Positions 23,481-33,479 of a stretch of DNA of 64,000 nt are shown in pieces (the stretch's first letter is position 1; each line of letters begins with the position of its first letter). The stretch lies in contig QVOM02000112.1 of the NCBI GenBank assembly GCA_003586115.2, positions 101,321,174-101,385,173 of the forward strand, read 5' to 3'. Below the pieces are notes generated by a model that was not told where the DNA came from, ran no database searches, and saw only the letters and a program-made list of their open reading frames with translations. The DNA is from Salvator merianae. Lineage: Eukaryota; Chordata; Lepidosauria; Squamata; Teiidae. The position numbers were made by a program, and so were the translations under genes.

Positions 23481-26428
23481 CCCACTAAGGATAGTAGCTG
23501 TGGGGCAAACTTCTCCCGTCTAAAGGTTCCATGGATCCCAATCAAAATGTGTACTGTGCGGCTAATTAACGTGGAAGACGTTCAAGAGTTTTTGCTTTTT
23601 TTGCTCGCTGAGACAAAGCACTGCACACACATAACCCTCCAGTGCTGTAATTCTAAGACAAGACACGGGTCCTTGATCTCTAGGAAAGCATCTTTTTCTC
23701 CGATTCAAGCTTCAAGTCTGTCCACGCATGTACTTCGCTTATTCAGCTGGAAATGAAACCGTTCTTAAGAAGGGCTGCCACGTAAATTTTCAGCCAGGTC
23801 ACTGACTGATCTGAACTGGAGCTTTTTTGAAAAGACTTAAAAAGCAAAAGAACCCAGATTAGATAAAATGCAAATATTTGATCCTGTCAATATTTTTCTC
23901 TTCATGTAAAATCTGCATAAAATTCAGAGAAGATTGAATGACAAATATCTTTGTGAATATTTTTATAAGCGCCCGTCTTTCACATTGGAATAAATTGTGA
24001 GGATTCACTGTGCTTTGAATGATAAGCACTTTGTTGATATGACTTTGTCTGGATTACCTATATGTCTTGCATTTTCGATGGAATTTTGCCTACAGAGTGA
24101 TACATATATTCTGAGATATTTCAATCTTTATATTTTATGAATGAGAAAAAAATGGATCTAAAATCTGAGATTAATTTTGGGCAGATTTTAAGAAACTAAG
24201 GGCAGATTTAAAGCTAAATTCTTAAGATCCAGTAATCAAATATGTAATTTAGAAAGAAGAATTTTGGGGTGTTAATTGTACAGTACTGTGCAAAGAAAGA
24301 GGCTCTCTTTCTCCTTAATTAACCAAAAGAAGGGATTCACTTCCAGTTAAGGTTACAATGGCAAATATTAACGCAATAGGCCACTCCTGAAGTTTTACCT
24401 TACTAAATCCCTTGGTGTTTATCTTGGACTTCATTGTTGTTTATCAAACTATATTAAATACTACAGAAGCACAGCTGACCTTAGGAACCAGAGTGAAGCT
24501 GTCTCTGCTTTTCATTCATCTCAACTGGCCTTAAGGGCAAGAAGTATTTTTTTCCACTGAGCCTACTCAACTGAATCAACCACCAAATGTCAACCATCAG
24601 CCAAATAAAGAACATACTTTAATTGTAAATAAGAGAGTTTTGTTTTCTAAAGTACCGTTGTAACTCCAAATTGCACTTTAGTTATTAGAAAACCTGAGTT
24701 TATGTCCAATTTGAACATTTTATCCCAGTCTTAGTGTGTAAATAATGAAACAGAAGCTGAACCACAGTTTCTACATACATCCCTGAATCTTCTTTCCATT
24801 TGCGATTCCTGTTCCCAGCTACCTACTATCTTCTGTGTTTGATTGGTAGTTCTTTTATATCTTGCATTTACTTTGAATCTCGTACACAAATCATAGCTAT
24901 CAAATGCATAAAAATTAACTGAAGGGTGGGCAACTCTGAAAATTATAGAAAGGCATATATGAAATAAATGACAAAGTATTTCTGATTTTTCTGTCAGCAA
25001 TAGGTAAGCAGCAGAGAAAATATTCATTCAATAATTTGATGGTATACCTTGTGTAAACAGACAGTTAACCATGGTTTGAAAAATTATTGTTCATTAATTA
25101 ACTGTTAATTAAATTATACAGGGGTTGTTAAAAGAGAGGTTTTTACTTTTCCTATTCTCTACTTTTATAACACTGAAGTATTTTTGAAATTATAAAGTTG
25201 AGCTATAGGACGCTAATCTTTTTGCTACATGAAATTCCATTTTGTAACCTGTTAAATGATACATATTGCTATATCAAGGAGCTAGTCACCCTGTAACATG
25301 ATTTGCTTTTGATAACAACATAAATCCTAAACTCCTCTAAACTAATCTGGGGGGGATTTAAACAGTTTCCATTATTGGTTCCTCTGGAGTAGAGGCCTAC
25401 TCTTTCACAGAAATGCCTGTGCAGCTCATGTGTTGAACATGACTATCTGGTTTGGATGACCACCTTCAAAAATGCTGCTGAGGGCAATTTTGGCAGGTTT
25501 TCTAGCTGCCTTTTTTTAGCAGCAGCAGTTGCTGGTCTAGCTCCAAGAGTCTGAGCAGCCTTAAAAAGGGACAATATGAAGAGAGAGCAATGATGGTCTG
25601 TTGCTGTCATTGGGAGCTTTAGATTTATACCGATTGAAAATGATTGTGAAGAAACAGCAGGTCAATTTGGGTTATGACTTTCAGCTCCTTGAGCAGAAAA
25701 AGCCATTTGGCCAAAGACAAGCCTACCAACACAGTGATCCTGCAAGTGGTGAATAAAGATGGATATAAATGGCAAACTTTTTTTGTCCCTTGTTGTGGCC
25801 CTCCAGACATGGGCAGGGCTTCCCCAACATATAAACAACGTACTGGCTGTCTGACAAAGCCCCTCCGCATTGTGTCAGAAGGAACTGCCGTCACTTTGCA
25901 ACACATCAGCACCCCCTTTCTTCTCACATGGGGGACAAGCTCCCAGAACTGCTTTCTAACACTATGCCAAAAGGCTTTGTCAGATATCTGATAAGTCATT
26001 TACATGCCATCTGAGTAAAAATAGCGCTGGATATCCCACCACTATTTTTATTCAACTTCAGTGGCTGACAGAGATTATGACAGGCCTGACTTAAGCAGTC
26101 TAGTGGTGATGCTGATATGGTACTGGCATTTTTGTATAAGTTCCTAAGTTTCGTCTCAACAGAAGTGATCAGTACGATGATTAGGTTTCATTGAGCATAA
26201 TGGAACTTACTTCTGAGGAGACATAAGCTTATAGTGCCAGCACAGCACTTATGGGTTCTTGGTATCTGCAAGCGAACATCACTTGAAGATCACAAGGAAG
26301 ATACTTGATTTATATTCTGTTCTTCCTTAGGCCCATTCATGTCAAGCCACTCTGTATCTTAATGCTCTCCAATAATATGCAATTAAAATATAAACAACTA
26401 AAACATCAGATTTATTAGAGCAGATCAG

Positions 26429-26486
26429 TATATATATATATATATATATAAGTATATAAGTGTGTGTGTGTGTGTGTATATATATT
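26429..26486. repeat. (TA)n-(TG)n-(TA)n simple repeat
   Basis: Runs of TA, then TG, then TA dinucleotides. Confidence 0.95.
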
Positions 26487-26521
26487 CCAAACATATTTAT
26501 GATATAACCTACCCTCCCTCC

Positions 26522-26585
26522 TTGGATGTTGGACTAGATGGGCTGTGGCCTGATCCAGCAGGCCTCCTCTAATGCTTTTATGTTC
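26522..26585 (+). mobile_element. CR1-type LINE 3' tail (short)
   Basis: It has GGACTAGATGGGCTGTGGCC, TGATCCAGCAGGCCTCC and TTTTATGTTCT, the same end as the copies at 99 and 45.7 kb. Confidence 0.65.
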
Positions 26586-27720
26586 TAACACTCAAGAGGA
26601 AGCTAAGCATCAAAACCATTTAAAATGCAATGACCAGCAATACAATAAAATTGCAGATTATTTTCACTGATGATGCTACTTACAGTGAAGCATCTGCAGA
26701 AAGAAAATTCAGTTTAGAGAACTCTGATGATGCAGCACTTCAATCCCGAGCTATAAATATTCATCACTATAGCATATTCAGTTTTGCTGAAAAGCTTGCA
26801 GAAAGCATTGTTTTGTCATGAATACTAAGTATATGGAAGTTAACGGAATGAAATACAGAGGTTGCATTTATCCACTATATCTGATAGCGTTTATTAATCA
26901 GTCCTCCAGTGAGCGAAAACTTCTACAGTGCTTCTACTCAGAAGTAACTCCAGTTAAGTACAATGAAATATATTCTCAAGTAAGTAGGTACAGGATTACA
27001 TCCTGAAAAAAGCCAGCAAAAATTGCACTCCAATATCCATTCACCTGGGACCAAGCCAATTAAACCCTAGTAGTAGCAGCTACTTCTGAGTAGATAAGTT
27101 TCTGAATGAGTTTGTTCTCATTTGGCCAGCTGTCCTCTGACTTCCTTCTACTCAGAAAAGGAAGGGGTTTTCTTCCTCAGCCACTGGACTGGAGAAACAC
27201 AGTTCATATGCTGCATCTAAGTGTCCATCATACATTGCTATGAAGCAGTTTCTTCTGACGTGAAATGGGTGCACCTGGTGTAAGCAACTTAACTTGGCAA
27301 CTTGCTCCCTCATTCCATGCAGTGAGATTTAAAACCAATAATTCCCAACTTGTGCTCCTCCAGATGTTCCTGAACTCCCAGCGAGTTATTCTAAAACATC
27401 TGGAGAAGCACAGAGTCAGGGCTTTAAACCACTCAGCTGCTTACAACTCAAGGGCACAACTGCAGGAAGCTTTCACAGGATTGTGATTATCAAAACACGG
27501 AAGCCAGCAGAATGGTTTGGACCCAAGGTTTTTGGGTTTCACAAGTATTTGGAAAACCGCCTCATTTTCCATAATGATTTCAAAGAACACTATGTACTGA
27601 AACATTCTCCCTCTCCTCACCTACTTTTGGTGAGGAACGTATTATCCCAGAGGTGCAAGCTGGCTTTATCAGTTCCTCGTCCGTGATTATTAGGTAGCGC
27701 TGCTGAGCAGTAACGCGCAC

Positions 27721-27760
27721 CAATTAAGTCGATGCGGCCTCTCCCTTAAGGAGATAAAAG
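27721..27760 (+). promoter_or_regulatory. ZAR1L: Probable ZAR1L proximal promoter
   Basis: A TATA-like AGATAAAAG (27752-27760) lies 48 bp before the start ATG, implying a very short 5' UTR. A TAATTG core on the minus strand (27726-27721) resembles the site of the oocyte homeodomain factor NOBOX. Both are motif matches only. Confidence 0.35.
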
Positions 27761-27807
27761 CTAGCGCGAGCAGCGCGCAACTTAGCCCCGTGCTCCTTTT
27801 CCAAACT

Positions 27808-28545
27808 ATGGAGCGCTTTATGTACCCTCCTTACAGCGTCTTCCAAGGCTACGGGAGCACCTTCACGCCTAACCACAACGTGGCACCTAGGCCACCTCCC
27901 AAGCAAAAGCAGCCCAGCTGGAAGCAAAGCAAGAGCAGCAGCAGTGGCAGCGCCGGCAACTGCAACCCCTATCGCGGGGTCCTGTCCGCCCCTGCCGCAG
28001 CTCAGCCCGCAGCCTCGCCGGAGTTCCTGGACACCTACAAGCGAGCCCAGCTGAAGGCGCTGCTTTCTCAGGTCAGCCCGGGCCTCACGCCGAGGCTCCG
28101 CAAAGCCAACACCAAGGAGGTGGGTATCCAGGTGAACCCGCGGGCGGACGCCGCTGTGCAGTGCTCGCTTGGCTCCCGCCCGCTCCAGGCTGTCCGGCCA
28201 CAGAGCCCCTCCGGGAGCCGGCGGGGCTGGGAGCCGCCACCGCCGCTGCCGGGCGTCTATTCGCCCATCTTAGACCGCCGACTTTTCACTTTACCCGAAG
28301 CGGCAGCAGCAGAGGAGCGCAAGGAGCAAAACGACGCGGCCGCCCCTTCGAACGACGCGGCCGGGGCCGGCCCCGAGGGGGCGCTCTCGGAGATTACCAA
28401 TGCTGCCGCGCCGGAGGCTGCCTCGGCGGCTGAGGGGGAGCCACTGGGGCGCGGCGAAGAGGACGAAGGGGCCCAGCTGGGGGAGAAGGGTGAGGCAGTC
28501 GAAAAAGGCAGCGAGGCCGGAGAGGGCAAGAGGACCACTTTCCAG
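27808..28545 (+). CDS. ZAR1L: ZAR1L exon 1
   Basis: 738 bp, 246 codons, ending TTCCAG before donor GTGAGC. ATG at 27808 is chosen because it gives the family start MERF. The block at about residues 75-120 (YKRAQLKALL, PRLRKANTKEVGIQVNPRAD, AAVQCSLG) is the conserved ZAR N-terminal motif. The rest is low-complexity, rich in A, E, G and P. The exon is a CpG island, which explains open frames on other strands. Confidence 0.95.
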
Positions 28546-31500
28546 GTGAGCTGTGGCGCGGGCTTAGCGGCTCCCTCTGCCAAACGCGCCCGCGGTTCGG
28601 AGGGAAAAAGGCGGGAGACATTCCTTTTGAGGGGCGTGGCTAGTATAGTCTGCAACTGCAGTCCCCCTGCCTGTATTGTAATTTGTATTAACTGATTGGA
28701 GTGTCTGGACAGAAAGAGCGTTGCGGGTTGGTTTCTTTCTTTCGTTTGAAAGCTATCTGCTTCCTCTCGCATCAGCATTTGAATGGGTTCTTTGGAAGAA
28801 AGAATTCCAGCAGGTGAAGCTTATCGTTTAGGCCACACCTACTGAGATTCTATCTTCTATGCCTCTGTTAGCGTGAGAGCCCTGTCTGGTCACCCTACAA
28901 ATTGGGAGAATAGGCTTCGGTTTAGAGGTGACTGTCTCCTAAGGGCAAGGCGGCTAATGCCACTGTCGTGTAGCAGGTGCTGAATTTACCTTTTACACCT
29001 TGTATGTAATGCTGAGCATTTTACTTGCAACACCAGCAGCTCTGTTCATCATATGTTAGTGTAACATGAGCAGTCCTAGGATTTTCCTTTACTATGTTCT
29101 GTTGTTATGCATTTAAATAGCCAGTTTTGTGCCCTGACACTAGCCCCAAATGTGTAGAGAGTTGCTCATTTTCTGCACCTCATTTTACTTACTTAGCCAG
29201 AAGAGTGATCCCTTCAACTATTGGAGTCTTTAGTTATGTTTAGGGAGATTACAGATTACAGTCAGATTATAGTTCAGACCCTGTCCAGATGAAGGGAAAT
29301 ATAGTGCCATTATGGCACTCCTATGGTGGGATAGCCACATGTATTTGTGGCAACCCCAGCATAGCTACACTATATCCCACCTAAAATGCGCAATGGCCGA
29401 TTTTGGGAAAACCTGACTCTGATGGCGGGTTTTCCTATTACTTACCTTGAGCTGGAGCAGACATTGTTGCTCTGGCCACTATGCACATGTGGGAGTCGAA
29501 AAAGATGGCTGCACATGCATGGTGCTGGCAAAATACCCAGATGTGCACATCAGTAAAACGTGTCCAGACAGCATGGGCCCCGCCACAGTCTGGCCAACAG
29601 GTGATAATTCTGGAGGAACTTTTCTCTGGAGTATCGCCTGTTTGTGTGATACTTGGCTGGCATCAAGAGCCAGCCTCAGTGTCTGAGCACCTGTTTGGTG
29701 TGAGAAGGTCTCTGGTTCTTTCCCCAGCATCATCTTGGAAGAAGACAATGCCTAAACTGCACAATTGCACAAATGTGAAACCTGTGCTCACCAAGAGGTG
29801 AGCTTGACTTGGAGACCTCTTTATCACTGGGGGAGCCAAAACAAGACTGCAACTTCTAATTACTTCAAAGTTAATCTGTCACAGTGCTATTAGTTGTTTC
29901 TGTTTTAGAAGAACATGGTTGCATGCGAAAGCTATCCCATTTTCTATGAACATTGTATTACTCCTGAGACTGCTGAGCTCCATCTCTTTCCCTACTGTGA
30001 CACCTTCTGTTAATACCTGGATGAAAAAATGGCAACGGAACAGAGAAGCTTTAATTGATCTAGAACTGATGTGACTGGTGACATAATTAAATATTAAGTG
30101 TTTCATAGAAAGCTTTCCTTAGTGTATGAATCTGCCGCCAGACAGTGTACTATTAGTGTGGGAACATTTTTGACCACTTTTTAGCTCTAGATACTAGGGG
30201 TGCAATCAGGAACTTTTGCGTAGAGGGAGTACGTTCTTCACCCACTGAATTGCTGCTCACTGTATCTTTTAGCTGATGTGTTTTTGTTAAAAGCATAGGA
30301 GTTCTGTTTGCGGGGCAAAAGGCAACCATTCTCTCTGTATTTAAGCTAATTAGGATGATTGCTCAAATTTAGATTCCTTGTGGCATTTTCCAAGGCAAAT
30401 GCTGCTACTCTCTCCAGGAAGAGTAAAGCAACTATATTGACGATAAACTTTTTGACAAGCAGAACAGTAGCCATTATGGTGTATGTGAAGGGGGAAAAGT
30501 ATTATCCCGGAAACTCTTGTGTTTTCTTTTATTGGTATAAGAACAATTTTTTTCTAGCGTGCCAGTAAGTCATGTCTTTTTAAATGCCAGTAGAAATGAG
30601 TATAAGGATTCTAAGCACCCACTTTATGTGATATAGTGATTGCATCAGTCTCATCTTGTTCTTTAAGTTCTGAGTGCAGAAATATTTGGCAGGAATATTT
30701 TGTATTATCCGGCACATGAAACGTCCATGGTTCCAGAGCCATTTCCGGGGCTTATTTCCAATGTGTTGGGTTTGCCGTATTTCTCCAGTATGAATAAAGA
30801 CAAACAGTTGCTTAGACATTTTCCCATATTCCTACATCTTAATTAAGTCGCTTAAAAATATGCTTTTCAGAATAAATCTGGTCCATGTTAAAGTAAATCT
30901 ATAACTTATTAATGAAGTATTCTCTATTGCAGTTCCTAGAACAGAAATACGGCTATTTCCATTGCAATGACTGCAAAACCAGATGGGAGAGTGCTTATGT
31001 ATGGTGTATTTCTGGGACCAATAAGGTACCTTTAACAAAGTAATAACCAATTTTCTAGGAAGTAAGCTTTCTTATGCCAGAAAGGTTGCTGTGAAGAACT
31101 CTTGAAAGGAGCCTGGAGAATAGCTGCTTAAGAGCTCAAATGCACTCAGCTGTAATCCTGCAAAAGCAAGGAATAGGAGCATTTGTCTAAAATGGGCAGC
31201 AAGATAGCTGTTGCAGCAGTAGGCTTGGGCTGTATCCACATACAGTAAAATAAAGGTCCCAGTCACACCTAAGTTTTAATCCAGCTTCAGTCCACTTTCA
31301 GACTGAGAGAACACATCAGTGAAGTAATAAGTTGGGTTTTTTCAGTATCATCTAACTAAGAAAATCCACTATTGGGTTAGATAATGTGGAAAGAAAATAA
31401 TTGGTCTCTTTGCTGATGTGTTCTTTCAATCTAAAAGTGGACTGAAGCTGAATTAAACCTTAGGTGTGACTGGGGCCAAAGTGACTCAAAAATAGGTTAG

Positions 31501-33279
31501 AGCATCTGCATGCTGGGGCCTTAGTTCACACTAAAGGCCAGAAAATGCACTTACAAAATGCATTCTTTGGATTTTAATATGGCTTAGAAGTGGGATGGCA
31601 ACACTACTGTCCACATGCTACCACCTCTAAGCTGCTTTTGAGCTGCTTTTTTAATGTGTGGATGCAACATTAGTCTTCACATTTTCTGCTAAAATAAGTC
31701 AAACTTATGCTACATCATGGCAGTACAAAACAAGTCATCTTTTTGACCAGATCTTGCAAGTGTGCATAGGGTAATGATACCAGTGTCATTTTGCTTTAGT
31801 TTGCTTAAGATCTATGTTAGTTATTAGCATAATTTTAATATCAAATGGAACTAAAATTGATCTATTTCATTCTCTGTTGACAATGCCAGTATTGGAACTA
31901 TCCCTGGAATATTTTACGACATGGAACAGAGCATATTACTTTTGGCTAACAGATAAATAATATTACTGACGTTAAGACAGAAGCCGCCTGATTTTTTTTT
32001 AAATGAAAACAGTGTTTTTGAAGCAACTTAGAAGGGCGTTTTACTCTAAACTGGAACAGTGAAACCTGTTAGACCAACCTATGCTTCCTCTGGTTTGGGA
32101 TGTATTCAGTGAATTATAGTAATTCAGAGTTGAAATGTCCTGCTTTTAATGCGAAAAATCTTCTTTTTCTTAGGTTTACTTTAAACAGCTCTGTCGTAAA
32201 TGCCAGAAGAGCTTTAATCCTTACAAAGTGGAAGCTATCCAGTGCCATGTAAGTAAACCATCAGCAAAACTGTATCAGTTAACAAAATTTAATTATTTCC
32301 ATGTTAGCATGCAAGGAAAATGATCAGCTTCTGCTTAACTTTCATAACAATCCTTACCTTCACCCCAGTGGTCCGTGCACTAAGAAAATATTGGAGGCTT
32401 GATACTTTGCAGATATGCAATACAGTATACTGTTAACGTTTCCCAAACCAAATTAATCTGCTTGGCTGCTGTCTTAGGGCTACAGGAATGTTTTTGATGT
32501 GTATTCACGAACTGTAGAATTTTGAGTCAACATTAGGACAATTTTACTGATTGTTAAAATACCCTCCCCTATATTAGGGTATATGTGTTCCCAGTGCTGA
32601 ACTACTCAATTTCTAACAGTTAGACAACTATGTTGATGATGGTGCCTGATTTTGCACCTAACTGTAGAAACACTAGGAGAAAATGGGAGACTTGGATGTT
32701 ATGTTTGGACTTTACAATCAGTTGACCTTTGTTAACACTGCAGAGTCATGCTAGGTAAGCTTTTTGCCTGTAAAGAGCTAGACTTCTCAGATAATCCATT
32801 CGAAGCTACATGGGGCCATAACTACACCACTCAAGAGAATACCGTTGTGCTTTTTTTTTTTACCTATCACAGGAAAGTATGAATTAAAAGGTTTTAATTT
32901 TCATGCAGCATTTAAAGTGATAGGTAGCTAACATGTCAGGGCTGTATTTATGGTTTCTCTTTAGAAGATTGTGGTAGAAGCCTGGTGCCAACATAGCTTG
33001 AATCTTCCTGCTAAAGTTTGGATCTTTTGGTACTGACCATCTACGAAATGGTGCTTTAAAAGTTATAGTATTGTAGAAACAGTCTTGTGACATGCTGTTT
33101 TTAGCGGTTAACTAATTGCAACATGTTTTCCAAAGATCTGTTCAAAGACCCGTTGCTCCTGTCCCCAGAAGAAACGTCACATTGACCTCAAGAGACCCCA
33201 CCGTCAGGAGCTGTGCGGCCGCTGCAAAGGCAAAAGACTTTCTTGTGACAACACTTATAGCTTCAAATACATTGTTTAA
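27808..33279 (+). CDS. ZAR1L: ZAR1L, zygote arrest 1-like (complete, 4 exons, 349 aa)
   Basis: ZAR-family proteins bind translational control sequences in 3' UTRs of maternal mRNAs in oocytes. The four coding exons are 27808-28545, 30933-31025, 32174-32248 and 33136-33279; all are phase 0 with GT/AG sites. The N-terminus MERFMYPPYSVFQGYGST matches human ZAR1L MERFVRVPYGLYQGYGST. A central conserved block is YKRAQLKALLSQ and NTKEVGIQV...AAVQCSLG. The C-terminal cysteine-rich zinc-binding region spans exons 2-4. The gene lies between BRCA2 (divergent) and FRY (convergent), as in mammals. Confidence 0.96.
28546..30932 (+). other. ZAR1L: ZAR1L intron 1
   Basis: About 2.4 kb. 29275-29680 holds an unclassified repeat (ATAGTGCCATTATGGCACTC, TTGTGGCAACCCCAGCATAG) whose relative lies inverted at 44210-44575. 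Nothing else recognised. Confidence 0.6.
29275..29680. repeat. Unclassified interspersed repeat, copy 1
   Basis: It begins ACCCTGTCCAGATGAAGG and shares ordered similarity with the reverse complement of 44210-44575, including the CTGTCCAGA end and a TTTTGGGAAAACC segment. It is probably a non-autonomous DNA transposon. Boundaries are approximate. Confidence 0.45.
30933..31025 (+). CDS. ZAR1L: ZAR1L exon 2
   Basis: 93 bp, 31 codons. Acceptor CTCTATTGCAG, donor GTACCT. It encodes FLEQKYGYFHCNDCKTRWES then AYVWCISGTNK, nearly identical to human. It supplies the first CxxC pair and a further cysteine of the zinc-binding region. Confidence 0.97.
31255..31477. mobile_element. Palindromic MITE in ZAR1L intron 2
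   Basis: It is a 223-bp inverted repeat. The left arm starts GGTCCCAGTCACACCTAAG and the right arm ends CTTAGGTGTGACTGGGGCC. Similarity continues inward through CTTCAGTCCACTTT and GAGAACACATCAG, mirrored by CTGATGTGTTCTTTC. There is no coding capacity. Confidence 0.75.
32174..32248 (+). CDS. ZAR1L: ZAR1L exon 3
   Basis: 75 bp, 25 codons. Acceptor TTTCTTAG, donor GTAAGT. It encodes VYFKQLCRKCQKSFNPYKVE then AIQCH, with the second CxxC pair. Confidence 0.97.
33136..33279 (+). CDS. ZAR1L: ZAR1L exon 4 with stop codon
   Basis: 144 bp, 47 codons plus TAA. It encodes ICSKTRCSCPQKKRHIDLKR, PHRQELCGRCKGKRLSC and ends SFKYIV, matching human CSKSHCSCPQKKRHIDLRRPHRQELCGRC. It carries the remaining cysteines and histidines for metal binding. 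Confidence 0.97.
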   Translation: MCSKTRCSCPQKKRHIDLKRPHRQELCGRCKGKRLSCDNTYSFKYIV

Positions 33280-33475
33280 TCTCCCCTGTTGTATTTCTCA
33301 TGTGTGCTTTCTTGCACATAGCACATAGCACTATGCACTTTTGTAATTCATAACATGGCTGTGACTTTAGGCTTCTGACCTGGCATTGGATAATGGATTA
33401 AAGATTTTTGTAAGGCTACAAAATACTTGTAACTTATTAATGTACCTTGTAATAAAAACTAAATATCAATTCTAA
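33280..33475 (+). other. ZAR1L: ZAR1L 3' UTR with polyadenylation signal
   Basis: AATAAA at 33451-33456 lies about 170 bp after the stop codon. The end of the transcript is estimated. Confidence 0.55.
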
Positions 33476-33479
33476 CATT

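Larger units (their letters stand above)
23500..27700. other. Intergenic region between BRCA2 and ZAR1L
   Basis: Divergent gene heads face this 4.2-kb AT-rich gap. It holds a TA/TG simple repeat at 26429-26486 and a short CR1 tail at 26522-26585. 25625-25999 is open on both strands (124 and 105 codons) but shows no family feature; it may be an old repeat. Confidence 0.6.

Noticed and set aside
25674..25991. Plus-strand frame as a possible gene between BRCA2 and ZAR1L
   Set aside because: No conserved domain, no promoter or splice context, and the opposite strand is equally open.
27790..27807. Upstream in-frame extension of ZAR1L
   Set aside because: It begins at GTG, not ATG. The ATG at 27808 gives the conserved MERF start.
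28257..28778. 173-codon minus-strand frame over ZAR1L exon 1
   Set aside because: GC-rich CpG island leaves antisense frames open; the plus frame is the conserved ZAR1L protein.
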